A DNA stretch of 64,000 bases, taken from assembly GCA_000024525.1 (NCBI GenBank), contig CP001769.1, positions 3,319,001 through 3,383,000 on the forward strand, written 5' to 3'. This stretch comes from Spirosoma linguale DSM 74. Lineage in GTDB: Bacteria; Bacteroidota; Bacteroidia; Cytophagales; Spirosomataceae. This document shows positions 38,334 to 47,464 of the stretch, one piece after another. The notes under the pieces are model-generated. The model searched no databases. It saw nothing but the letters and a program-made list of their open reading frames with translations, and was not told the DNA's origin. Made by a program: the position numbers and the translations under genes. The first letter of the stretch is position 1. The number at the start of each line of letters is the position of its first letter.

Positions 38334-38821
38334 TCAGACTAGTGCGCCCTCCAGAAAGCCGCCGGGCCGACGTTCGGACCACGGCGTACCGTACCAACTT
38401 TCAATGTACCGCTCAGGCGGCCCTGTCGAACGTAGCTAATCGGGCCGTTGCTCGTGTGTCAAAGTGAGCATGGTTGACCAACTCACTCTTGAGCGTCTTG
38501 AATCGGATCGCCGAAGCGAAAACTTTCCGCTATGGCATTGTCCCATCGGACCGCCGATTCGGCAATTGCCCTTCCGACTGGTACGCCAGCCCGGTCATAC
38601 TTTGTTCAACAGGCAAGCCTTTCAACTCATCCCGAAATTCAGTACAGGCATACTGAACACCACAATCCGACCGGGTCACCGGACCGATGAAAAACCAAAT
38701 TTTCAGCTATAGCCCTGTTTTTAAGGGCTATAGGCCAGGCTGCTATGCTCGTATCAACTGCCTTTAGACGATCACTCAGGGCCCAGTAAACCTGAAGGTG
38801 CTGGAATTTATAAACAATCAT
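38334..38821 (-). mobile_element. Decayed IS3-family transposase (orfB) remnant
   Basis: Reading minus-strand frames in turn gives VYWALSDRLKAVDTSIAAW, RSDCGVQYACTEFRDELKGL, WDNAIAES, FKTLKSELVNHAHFD and YIESWYGTPWSERRP. These are successive conserved blocks of the IS3 orfB C-terminal half, including the terminal region with the DDE glutamate (NAIAES-F-KTLKSEL). At least three frameshifts and one stop separate them. No orfA and no terminal repeats are visible. Confidence 0.8.
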
Positions 38822-38964
38822 ACCACAGTAGTCTGTAGCTTTTTTCTGATGATTTAAGGGTTGTTAATGGAAAGTGAAAATCTTTTTTGAAAAAAAATCC
38901 CAGATTTTGTCCACTCCCGCCCTTTCCGATCGTCATTTGTTTTTAACCTGTAAACATTCCCATA

Positions 38965-39303
38965 ATGAAAGACTTCTTATTAATTTTCAGATCCCTGGAA
39001 CATGATGGACCATCGGCATCGCCGGAAGAAATGCAGGCGAACCTGAAACTGTGGATGGATTGGTTTGGAAGCATTGCCGCGCAAAACAAACTGTCCGATC
39101 GCGGAAACCGATTGGCGCATGATGGGAAAGTGGTACGCCCGGGTCAGGTGATCACCGACGGTCCGTATACCGAAATCAAAGAATCAATCGGCGGCTACAT
39201 CATTGTAAAAGCCGAGTCATTGGAAGAAGCTGCGGCCATTGCCGGTAGCTGTCCCATCCTGCTCGAGGGCGGAAATGTAGAAGTGAGAGAAATTGCGATT
39301 TAA
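38965..39303 (+). CDS. YCII/DGPF-domain protein
   Basis: A 112-residue protein. LIFRSLEHDGPSASPEEMQ is the N-terminal strand-helix, and VRPGQVITDGPYTEIKESIGGYIIV is the DGPF-type signature (TDGPYTEIKE). The fold is that of YciI-like ferredoxin-like proteins. The stop TAA is directly followed by the ATG of the sigma factor gene. Such pairs are known for ECF42 sigma factors, where DGPF proteins are targets or partners. Confidence 0.9.
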   Translation: MKDFLLIFRSLEHDGPSASPEEMQANLKLWMDWFGSIAAQNKLSDRGNRLAHDGKVVRPGQVITDGPYTEIKESIGGYIIVKAESLEEAAAIAGSCPILLEGGNVEVREIAI

Positions 39304-40548
39304 ATGAACGAACCAGACCTGATACCCCATCTTTTCAGAACAGAATACCGGAAAATCACAGCCGTTCTTTCGAAACGGTTCGGTCTGGAACACATTGAAA
39401 TTGCTCAGGATATTGCAAGTGATACGTTTTTGCAGGCTTCGGAAACATGGGGGATAAAAGGGCTTCCTGAAAATCCCACAGCCTGGCTATATGCCGTCGC
39501 TAAAAATAAGGCAAAGGATTATCTCAAACGCAATACCCTTTTCAATGAGAAAATCGCGCAGCAGATTACCTATGAGCTACATGGTGTGGAAAATTCCGGT
39601 TCGGAAATCGACATTGATCTTTCGGACCGGAACATCACCGACAGCCAGTTACAGATGATGTTTGCGATCTGTCACCCGTCCATTCCGGCGGAGGCACAAA
39701 TCGGGCTGTCACTCAACATCCTTTGCGGTTTTGGTATCAATGAAATCGCAGCTGCGTTTTTAACCAACAAAGAAACCATTACCAAACGCCTTTTTCGCGC
39801 CCGGGAAAAGCTGCGTTCGAATCAGGTGAAAATTGAATTCCCGGAGGCTGCTGAAATTCAAAACCGCCTGGAAAATGTGCTTACCACACTGTATCTGCTG
39901 TTTAATGAAGGCTATTATGCTTCCGGGTGCGATGTTACCTTGCGCAAAGATGTTTGCCTGGAAGCTGTCCGACTCACGAATTTGCTTTTGGAAAGTAAGC
40001 TCACGAGCCAGCCGCCCGTCTATGCGTTGCTTGCCTTAATGTGTTTCCATGCCTCGCGGTTCGAAGCCCGGATCGATTCCGAAGGAGAAACGGTGCTGTA
40101 TGAAGATCAGGATGAAAAGCTCTGGGACGAAGACCTGATCCGCCAGGGCAAGTATTTTCTGAACCAGTCTTCATCCGGGAATAGGCTATCCAAATATCAC
40201 TTGGAGGCTGGAATTGCGTATTTGCATACCATTAAAAATGATACAAAGGAAAAGTGGGAACGCATTCTGCAACTCTACAATCAATTGCTGATCATCGAGT
40301 ATTCACCGATGGCCGCATTAAACCGAACGTACGCGTTGTCGAAAGCAAACGGGAAAGAAATTGCGATCCAGGAAGCAGAGAAACTGAATCTCACTGCCCA
40401 CCATTTATACCATGCACTGTTAGGTGAATTGTACACGGGCATCGACAACGAAAAAGCGGTAAATCATTTCAAAACTTCTCTGGATCTGACAAATTCCAAA
40501 GCAGATCAGAAGGTGATTGTAAAGAAGCTATCAGCTATGGGCTATTAG
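39304..40548 (+). CDS. ECF42-type RNA polymerase sigma factor with C-terminal extension
   Basis: A 414-residue protein. Region 2 (~10-80; AQDIASDTFLQASETW, NPTAWLYAVAKNKAKDYLKR) and region 4 (~115-170; IGLSLNILCGFGINEIAAAFLTNKETITKRLFRAREKLR) are followed by a ~230-residue helical, TPR-like extension. This length and the DGPF neighbour match ECF42. There is no anti-sigma gene, so the extension may regulate activity. Codon use looks slightly more A-rich than neighbours. Confidence 0.9.
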   Translation: MNEPDLIPHLFRTEYRKITAVLSKRFGLEHIEIAQDIASDTFLQASETWGIKGLPENPTAWLYAVAKNKAKDYLKRNTLFNEKIAQQITYELHGVENSGSEIDIDLSDRNITDSQLQMMFAICHPSIPAEAQIGLSLNILCGFGINEIAAAFLTNKETITKRLFRAREKLRSNQVKIEFPEAAEIQNRLENVLTTLYLLFNEGYYASGCDVTLRKDVCLEAVRLTNLLLESKLTSQPPVYALLALMCFHASRFEARIDSEGETVLYEDQDEKLWDEDLIRQGKYFLNQSSSGNRLSKYHLEAGIAYLHTIKNDTKEKWERILQLYNQLLIIEYSPMAALNRTYALSKANGKEIAIQEAEKLNLTAHHLYHALLGELYTGIDNEKAVNHFKTSLDLTNSKADQKVIVKKLSAMGY

Positions 40549-41312
40549 CTTTTAGCCTTGAGTTCATTTTCCATATACCCTTTTTGATAAGGTGCTGATT
40601 ATCAACAATCGCTTCAACAAAACTATAAAACTCGTTTCTTAGCGTATAAATCTAACCGTTTAGCCAAAGAACCCCCATAAGGCTTTTGCAGTTGGGCCGA
40701 TGTCGTCAGGGGGAGACACACTAAGAGAACGTATTGTACAGCACGTGCAATAGCCAATCTGATCGAGCGTATTTTGAAAATTTCTAACTTGATCGTCTAC
40801 TTTTTCTTAGGGGAGACGGTACTCTTAGGGGGCAAAGAACTCTTGGTTGATGCCGCTGGCGCTTGGACTGATGGTACTGGTATAATCCCTTTGAGCTTGA
40901 AGCCTTAAGCTAGTCAGTAGTAGAACGCTTGCCTGTAAACTAACACGTATTATTTTTTCATTGACACTCGCTAATAACTGACTAATAAGTCTTGTGGGTT
41001 GAAAGAGAAAGTTAATAAAAACAGAAATATAGTGGTACTATTTAACATTTAATGACAACTCTGCCGCACTTACATAAGTGCTGTAGCTACGGTCCCGTAA
41101 CGGCGTACAGTGCCGTTACGGGACCGGCCACGCGGTCGCAAAAGTTCAGGGGATAACAAACAGCTATAAACTAGAAGCTCTTCACCAGTCAATTAACAAC
41201 TAAGAATTGCTGGTTGATTGATATACACCGCTTAGTAAGTTTGCTTACTTGTAATTCGTTGAAACCACTACCTTCCCAAGGCTTCATTTAGGATTTAACC
41301 TATCCACCCCTT
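40549..41312. other. Long intergenic region after the ECF42 gene
   Basis: About 760 bp. It holds the hairpin at 41090-41126. A plus-strand frame of about 75 codons near 40680-40908 (ANLIERILKISNLIV..., LLVDAAGAWTDGTGI) has no start codon and no known family. The last 150 bp are probably the promoter of the subtilase gene. Confidence 0.4.
41090..41126. repeat. Perfect 15-bp GC-rich hairpin
   Basis: CGGTCCCGTAACGGC (41090-41104) pairs perfectly with GCCGTTACGGGACCG (41112-41126) around a 7-nt loop. No T-run follows. Together with 9378 and 26339 it is one of three unusually long hairpins in intergenic DNA of this window. Confidence 0.7.
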
Positions 41313-42980
41313 ATGAAACCCGCCTTGATTACGTTTGCTGTGACTTCCCTATGTTTACTAGCTATTAGAAGCCACGCCCAAAATCAGCCTGATCAATGGC
41401 ATCATCTTGATCCAACCACCGATAAACTTATTGGAATCAGTACTCAGCAGGCCTATCAACTGCTTAGCAACCTACCCCACAAGCCCACTCAACCGATCAT
41501 TGTGGCCGTCATCGATGGGGGGATTGACACCAACCACGACGATTTGAAAGCCATCCTGTGGCATAATCCTAAAGAAATTGCCGACAATCATAAAGACGAT
41601 GATGGCAATGGCTATACCGACGATGTATTCGGCTGGAACTTCATGGGTAACCCTGATGGACGCAACTACGTCCATGATCAAAAAGAAGAAACCCGTTTAT
41701 ATGCTCGCTTGAAGCCCCTTTATGAGGGCAAAAATAGAGAGAACCTGCCTCCACGTCAACTGGCTGACTATACTTTATGGGCTCGAGTCAAACCTTATTT
41801 TGAGCGCAAACGAGCCGAAGCCCAAACCAACTACCGACAAGACTCGCTATACTTAGCCGAGGATCTGGCAAATGTCCAGACGCTCAAGAAAGCATTTGGT
41901 GTGAGCCGGTTGGATTCGGCCTTATTGCATAGCCCACCCACCACCGACACGACCCTACACAAACTAGCAGGGCGTTATTATCGTGGACTCACCCAGATGA
42001 AACTGGGTACTACTGACAGTCTGCTAGCCCGTTATACACGATACAATGCCGAATTGAAAGCGCGGGTTGATTATGCCTACAATTTGGAGGCTAACGAACG
42101 GGCCCTGGTAGGCGACAAAGCCGGGGAGTTCTCTCAACGCCATTACGGAAATGCCAACTTAACAAGTCCCCTGGATGGTCATGGCACCTTTCATGGTTCC
42201 CACGTGGCAGGTATTATCGCTGCTGACCGTACCAACAAACTGGGTGTCAACGGTATTGCCGACCAGGTCCGTATTCTGTCGGTACGTTGTATTCCCGATG
42301 GCGACGAACGGGACAAAGACGTGGCCAATGCCATTCGCTATGCCGTGGACAATGGCGCTCAGATTATTAACATGAGTTTTGGTAAGTATTTCTCGCCTGA
42401 TAAAGCCTTGGTGGATGAAGCCATGCGGTATGCGGATAAGAAAGGTGTCTTGCTGGTTCATGCGGCTGGCAATGATCACCTGAACCTAGACTCGACGATG
42501 GAGTATCCTTCACCGATGTACTTAAACAGCCAACCCATAGCCAACCTCATTACAGTGGGAGCCAGTGGTCGAACAGATGATAGCAGTTTAGTGGCTGGGT
42601 TTTCAAACTATAGTTCGAGCATGGTAGACGTCTTTGCTCCCGGTTTTGACATCTGGTCCTGTGGTCCGGCCAATACATACAGGCCAGCCAGTGGCACCAG
42701 CATGGCTACTCCAATGGTGGCGGGCATTGCCGCCGTTCTGAAAACCTATTTTCCGGGGCTTCGGGCCGCTGACTTGAAGCGCATCATCCTGCAGTCGGCC
42801 GTGGTGTATCATACGCCGGTGCTGAAACCAGGTACCAAGCAGAAAGTCGATTTTGCCAGCTTGTCTAAAACGGGAGCCATTGTCAATCTGTATGAAGCCG
42901 TCAAGCTGGCGCTGAGCGAGGCTCAAAAAAATAAGGGGATGACTCGACGAAGGCTACAAGCTAAGTTTGACAAATATTAA
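41313..42980 (+). CDS. Secreted S8-family (subtilisin-like) serine peptidase
   Basis: A 555-residue protein with a signal peptide (ending SHAQ, ~22 residues). The triad is Asp68 (VAVIDGGIDTNHDDL), His290 (DGHGTFHGSHVAGI) and Ser463 (SGTSMATPMVAG). About 220 residues separate Asp and His, much more than in bacterial subtilisins (~35); the insert is charged and helical, as in a Bacteroidota S8 subgroup. No propeptide and no C-terminal sorting domain are visible. Confidence 0.9.
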   Translation: MKPALITFAVTSLCLLAIRSHAQNQPDQWHHLDPTTDKLIGISTQQAYQLLSNLPHKPTQPIIVAVIDGGIDTNHDDLKAILWHNPKEIADNHKDDDGNGYTDDVFGWNFMGNPDGRNYVHDQKEETRLYARLKPLYEGKNRENLPPRQLADYTLWARVKPYFERKRAEAQTNYRQDSLYLAEDLANVQTLKKAFGVSRLDSALLHSPPTTDTTLHKLAGRYYRGLTQMKLGTTDSLLARYTRYNAELKARVDYAYNLEANERALVGDKAGEFSQRHYGNANLTSPLDGHGTFHGSHVAGIIAADRTNKLGVNGIADQVRILSVRCIPDGDERDKDVANAIRYAVDNGAQIINMSFGKYFSPDKALVDEAMRYADKKGVLLVHAAGNDHLNLDSTMEYPSPMYLNSQPIANLITVGASGRTDDSSLVAGFSNYSSSMVDVFAPGFDIWSCGPANTYRPASGTSMATPMVAGIAAVLKTYFPGLRAADLKRIILQSAVVYHTPVLKPGTKQKVDFASLSKTGAIVNLYEAVKLALSEAQKNKGMTRRRLQAKFDKY

Positions 42981-42984
42981 AACT

Positions 42985-43020
42985 CCCTTGTCTCACTCAG
43001 GAAGGTTTGCTGAGATGAGG
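42985..43020 (+). repeat. Dispersed repeat, partial copy H
   Basis: CCCTTGTCTCACTCAGGAAG then TTTGCTGAGATGAGG directly follows the subtilase stop. It matches the core of the repeat family and can fold as CTCACTCAG/CTGAGATGAG, so it may terminate the subtilase transcript. Confidence 0.5.
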
Positions 43021-43048
43021 AAGGCTAACTAACGGCCCGGCTTTTCGG

Positions 43049-43432
43049 CTACCGCTTACCCAAGAGAGTGTGACTTAGCCCAGTAACCGGTAAGATGGGT
43101 AGCAAATAGGCCCAATGATACCAAGCTGGATACTCGCTCCAAACCGCCGTCAGTAAGTGAACGTAGCTTGCAGCCATAAAGACTAAAGTTCCAACCACCC
43201 AAGCACTTTTTCCCGAATCGTTGGTCAGTTTAGTCGCTGAAATACTAGCCGTTGTAGCGGCTAGTAGACCAACCAGTAACCTGGCAAAGAGCATCGGCAG
43301 CGTAAACGATTTATCGCTACTATGAGTCGCATAATCCCTCCAGCTCATGAGGAGTAGATATAACCCCCGTTTACCCACCAGCGCATAGGCCATCAGGCCG
43401 AATCCAACCGATTTTAGTTTATCAAGATACAT
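43049..43432 (-). CDS. Small membrane protein, unknown function
   Basis: The frame reaches 43543, but the ATG at 43432 (127 residues) is preferred; the upstream part is Cys-rich and unlike the rest. Three or four transmembrane helices (e.g. LPMLFARLLVGLLAATTAS, WVVGTLVFMAASYVHLL, YLLPILPVTGLSHTLL). No family recognised with confidence. Convergent with the subtilase gene. Confidence 0.55.
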   Translation of the reverse strand: MYLDKLKSVGFGLMAYALVGKRGLYLLLMSWRDYATHSSDKSFTLPMLFARLLVGLLAATTASISATKLTNDSGKSAWVVGTLVFMAASYVHLLTAVWSEYPAWYHWAYLLPILPVTGLSHTLLGKR

Positions 43433-43603
43433 TATGATCAATGGGTATACCAAACTGTTGAGTTCCTGTTGGCGTACATTAGAATGGCAAACAGAACAGC
43501 CAACCACTCTAGTAAACTGTAGGCTGCCAATCTGAACAAGCAATCTTCATCTTATCATTAAAATTAGCTGAATGGCTGATTGTAAAAAGAGCGTTTCATG
43601 AAA

Positions 43604-43637
43604 CAAAAAAAGCCCCATTGGTTGAACCGATGGAGCT
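43604..43637 (-). terminator. Rho-independent terminator for minus-strand transcription
   Basis: On the minus strand, AGCTCCATCGGTT pairs with AACCAATGGGGCT (arms 43611-43623 and 43625-43637), followed by TTTTTTT. No minus-strand gene lies immediately upstream of it (43640-43983), which suggests an unrecognised small transcript. Confidence 0.7.
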
Positions 43638-44016
43638 TCGAGATTAAGTAACAGATTCAAAACGTTAGTTGGCTGAGTTTATTGTGTAGCTTGAAAGAGA
43701 GATAGATTATTTAGCACTTCTTTTACCATAGTTATTTAGCGGTTACGAAAGGAGGGTATACTAAAATCTCTTCCTATCCAATTGGTTCATCCTTCCGTAG
43801 GACTTGCTTATTCGATACAAATGTTTCCTGGATTTCTGTCCTGGGGACCTTATCCAGAAAGGGCTAGCAACGCCCCATTAACGAGTGTACGATTTGATTA
43901 AACACAGCTATTAAAGAGGAAGCCAAATCTAAATTACTTCTAGTGATCATACTCTACCCTACAAGGTATAAATTGCTTAACTTGTGTATTTGCATTCATA
44001 TCGTAGATTTGGATCT

Positions 44017-45525
44017 ATGGCCAAAAGATCGCTGATTTTACTGGGGTTTATTGTCGCTAAGTTCATACTACAATATTGGTTGGTCCTTCCAGACTATGAT
44101 TTACATCGGGATGAGTATCTGCATCTGGACCAGGCCCATCACTTAGCCTGGGGCTATTTGTCGGTTCCGCCCTTCACTTCCTGGATTGCCCTTCTCATCA
44201 GTTGGCTTGGCAACTCGATGGTCCTAGTCCACTTTTTCCCAGCCCTCTTCGGGGCATTGACCATCCTGATCGTTTGGAAAACGGTCGAGGAATTGACCGA
44301 TAGCCTGTTTGCCTGTGTGCTGGCGGTAAGCTGTCTGCTGTTTTCTGTGCTATTACGCTTGAACCAGCTCTTTCAACCCAATTCGTTGGATGTATTGTGT
44401 TGGACAACGCTCTATTTCGTTCTCATAAAATATATTCATTCGAAACAAACTCGATGGCTTTACATTCTTGGGATTGTCTTTGCCGTTGGGTTTCTCAATA
44501 AGTACAATGTTGTTTTTCTTTTGGTCGGATTTCTGCCAGCTCTCCTCCTGACCGAGCAGCGCACAGTGCTACGTAACCGCCATATGTATGGGGCGCTGTT
44601 GGTGGGCCTGCTACTCATGGCCCCCAATCTGTTCTGGCAATATCAGCATGCATTTCCCGTCGTTCACCACATGAGACTCTTGGCCCAGACTCAGTTGGTC
44701 CACGTGAACCGGGCCGACTTTTTGATGGAACAAATCTTGTTTTTTATCGGCTCCTGGGTTGTCATCCTTGGTGGTTTATATGGTCTATTGGTCTATAAGC
44801 CGTTTGAGCAGTACCGTTCATTCTTTTATGCACTTATTTTTACACTTTCGGCTTTCCTTTTTTTGAGAGCCAAGGGCTATTACGCCATCGGGATTTACCC
44901 GATTTATATGGCGTTTGGCGCTACGTTTCTCGCAGTTAAAGTCAAATCGATTGGAGTACGCGCTGCTTTAGTAGCCTTGCCTATTCTATTTTTTATACCC
45001 TTGTATCAGGTGGCTTTTCCCAACCAAACACCCCAGGCAATCGCCCAGCATTCAGAACGCTATAAAAAATGGGGTCTTTTGCGCTGGGAAGACGGTAAAG
45101 ATCATGCCTTACCCCAGGATTTCGCCGATATGCTGGGGTGGCGAGAACTAGCTACCAAAGTGGATACGGTTTATAGCCGCCTGGCTGATCCGCAGGCAAC
45201 CTTGGTTTTATGTGATAATTATGGGCAGGCGGGAGCGATCAACTATTACACGCGCCAGGGCATTAAAGCCGTCACCTTTAATGCCGATTATATTGACTGG
45301 TTTGATCTAACCAAAAAATACAAGCATCTCATCCGAGTCAAAAGCGCTGAAGGAAGCGCTGATGAACTAAAGGAAACCAGTCCCTTCTTTACAACTGCCT
45401 ATGTAGCGGCCTCGATTACAAGCCCTTTTGCCCGGGAGCGTGGAACTACCATATATGTTTTTCAACAAGCCAAGGTGAATATTACAAGTCGGCTTGCAAA
45501 AGAAATTGCTGAGGAGCGCTGGTAA
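44017..45525 (+). CDS. GT39-family membrane glycosyltransferase
   Basis: The ATG at 44017 (502 residues) is chosen over a GTG 11 codons upstream. About ten transmembrane helices and a C-terminal soluble part (from ~370) match PMT_2/ArnT-like GT39 enzymes. LPDYDLHRDEYLHLDQAHHL after the first helix holds the acidic D/E cluster of the catalytic site, and GFLNKYN is the next conserved loop. Such enzymes use polyprenyl-phosphate sugars in the periplasm. Acceptor unknown. It stands alone. Confidence 0.85.
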   Translation: MAKRSLILLGFIVAKFILQYWLVLPDYDLHRDEYLHLDQAHHLAWGYLSVPPFTSWIALLISWLGNSMVLVHFFPALFGALTILIVWKTVEELTDSLFACVLAVSCLLFSVLLRLNQLFQPNSLDVLCWTTLYFVLIKYIHSKQTRWLYILGIVFAVGFLNKYNVVFLLVGFLPALLLTEQRTVLRNRHMYGALLVGLLLMAPNLFWQYQHAFPVVHHMRLLAQTQLVHVNRADFLMEQILFFIGSWVVILGGLYGLLVYKPFEQYRSFFYALIFTLSAFLFLRAKGYYAIGIYPIYMAFGATFLAVKVKSIGVRAALVALPILFFIPLYQVAFPNQTPQAIAQHSERYKKWGLLRWEDGKDHALPQDFADMLGWRELATKVDTVYSRLADPQATLVLCDNYGQAGAINYYTRQGIKAVTFNADYIDWFDLTKKYKHLIRVKSAEGSADELKETSPFFTTAYVAASITSPFARERGTTIYVFQQAKVNITSRLAKEIAEERW

Positions 45526-45584
45526 AGATCTCATCCCCTGAATCATGGTCATTGTACCCATGAGCCAATCAGAGAAAGCATCTT

Positions 45585-45635
45585 AATCGCAGGTAGGAGC
45601 GTTTTTCGAGAAGAAATTAAAGGCCCCTATTTTGC
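45585..45635 (+). repeat. Dispersed repeat, partial copy G
   Basis: CGCAGGTAGGAGCGTTTTTC near 45588 and AGAAGAAATTAAAGG follow about 60 bp after the GT39 stop. It matches copy E best; no CGTCTCA is preserved. Confidence 0.5.
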
Positions 45636-45864
45636 ACTTTTCATAGTATGGCTGTATAAGCAACGTTATGTTAATGAACTATTCTAAGACCACATACCCT
45701 ACAGAAGCCCTGAAAGTAAGATAGATTTTACTCTGGAAAGGGGAGAATCAAGAGAGCTAATATAGTAAGGGAATATCTGTAGAAGCAAGGGTCATTCAGA
45801 CTGAGTAAAACAGGCTCGAACGAACCCTTTAGGCTGGAAAGATTAATCTAATGGCTCGACACGG

Positions 45865-47247
45865 ATGAAGTTTTTACGAATAACTTTAAGCTATGTGTTT
45901 GTGGCTGGTTTATTGCTGACTTGTCGACACAAGGAGGTGGAGCCTGACCCGCTCTCAGATGGAACACCCCGACTAAAATCAATTTCTTTTTCAGCAATAC
46001 CCCAGGAAAACATCTCGATTGACCAAAAAAATAAAGTCATTACGGTCAAAATGCCAGCAGTTCTTCTGGACAGAATAGGCGTAATCGTCGAGCCCACCGA
46101 CAATGCGGAATGGGACAATAAACAGGATTATCTATCAGCCGCTTTATTCGGTTGCCTACCCTGTTACCAAGTTATTCTTAAAGATAAAAAAGACATCAAC
46201 AGTAGTTTGGACAGGGGAGTCTATACCCTGCAAACGATTCCATCTGACCCAACTATTAAAGTCGCTCTTTTGTCTGCGCCATTTACCTATGCCATTAGAG
46301 CTGATAAGGACGCGATTAATCCATATGGCATAGACATCCCAATGGTAAACCTGTACGGCAATAGATTGCCTAAAGAGGCCCGGTTGACACATGATGCTAC
46401 AGGCGAGACACTAACCATTAAACGGGATTCGAGTGGGAGTTACTTTTATGGTGTTCACTACAGTTCTCTTTCCAATAGGCTAGGCATCAATTTGTGGGAT
46501 GAAAAATTGTTGGTTGGCAGTTACCATATCGACCTGGTATTGGATGACGGAGCCCTGATTAAAGTATCTCAACCTCTTTTAGTTTCTAAAGGTAAGCCTA
46601 GCCTTAATTACGAAGCGCAAACCTACTTTGGCTACCGGGTTTCCGTCGGTAAGACGCTTGCCATGAGCGGGTACAATTTGTTTGAAGGAGACATTAGTTT
46701 TGACCTGGTTAATCAGCAGGGCAAGATTACCCCTCTATCAGGCTTGGTATTTGACCGATACGGCCGACAGCTTCAGGTCTCTATTCCCACTTCGCTGAGT
46801 CCTGGACAGTACGTCTTGGAGGTTTATGTAAAAGGAGTTAAACAGCTTGACTGTTTGCGGCTTAATATCCTCAAAGATGATAAAGACCACCCCATATTAG
46901 GTACGTTGGTGACTAAAGATCCCAGTGAAGCCTCGCCGTGTTCGTTGATTGACCCTGTTACAGTCCAACGAGGAGTTGCTTTATTCTTCACATCAAACCA
47001 AGAGAAGGCTGCGCTGGACAAACTGGGTCAGCATCTTATGTTAAAACTTACATCCCTTGCTCAAGGGGTTACCTATTATGGCAGTATAGTTGCGTATGAT
47101 TACGCTAACGCAGATTTTCCTGGTTCGTTTACTGTTCCTGCGACTGTATCCCCCGGTTTGTATACAGCCGTTCTTCAAGTGTTAGATATTCGAAACAACG
47201 TGGTCGATGAGAGTGCACCTTACGGCCGTATTTTGAGTGTGCAGTGA
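45865..47247 (+). CDS. Large lipoprotein with repeated beta-sandwich units
   Basis: A 460-residue protein. The lipobox is AGLLLTC (Cys20). The body is beta-rich, with strands at regular intervals and a QVSIPTSLSPGQYVLEVYV / TVPATVSPGLYTAVLQVLD pair that repeats once, so two Ig-like (IPT/TIG or Big-type) units are likely at the C-terminus. No catalytic motif. Unknown function; a surface or adhesion role is a guess. The IS21 element follows. Confidence 0.65.
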   Translation: MKFLRITLSYVFVAGLLLTCRHKEVEPDPLSDGTPRLKSISFSAIPQENISIDQKNKVITVKMPAVLLDRIGVIVEPTDNAEWDNKQDYLSAALFGCLPCYQVILKDKKDINSSLDRGVYTLQTIPSDPTIKVALLSAPFTYAIRADKDAINPYGIDIPMVNLYGNRLPKEARLTHDATGETLTIKRDSSGSYFYGVHYSSLSNRLGINLWDEKLLVGSYHIDLVLDDGALIKVSQPLLVSKGKPSLNYEAQTYFGYRVSVGKTLAMSGYNLFEGDISFDLVNQQGKITPLSGLVFDRYGRQLQVSIPTSLSPGQYVLEVYVKGVKQLDCLRLNILKDDKDHPILGTLVTKDPSEASPCSLIDPVTVQRGVALFFTSNQEKAALDKLGQHLMLKLTSLAQGVTYYGSIVAYDYANADFPGSFTVPATVSPGLYTAVLQVLDIRNNVVDESAPYGRILSVQ

Positions 47248-47360
47248 GTCGATGCTATCCACTGAAGTAGCCTTGTTTAACATAAAGGCAGTGGCTGTTG
47301 CAAAAGTCAACAGGATGATGAAGCCCACTTCTAAGTACGCAATTTTAGCTTTATAAATGG

Positions 47361-47376
47361 CGTATGCTACGGATAG
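47361..47376 (+). repeat. Left fragment of repeat copy D, cut by IS21
   Basis: CGTATGCTACGGATAG, ending at the IS21 left end. The last five bases GATAG are the target duplication. This is the best-preserved left terminus of the repeat family. Confidence 0.7.
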
Positions 47377-47464
47377 TATGTATTCCGGACAAAGTGACCC
47401 AGGCGTTTCGGAGCAAACTGACCCACCCCGCCTGTGGGTAGGAACCGCTCAAAGTTAGTACACT

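Noticed and set aside
40680..40908. Open frame of about 75 codons in the intergenic region before the subtilase
   Set aside because: No start codon and no recognised family.
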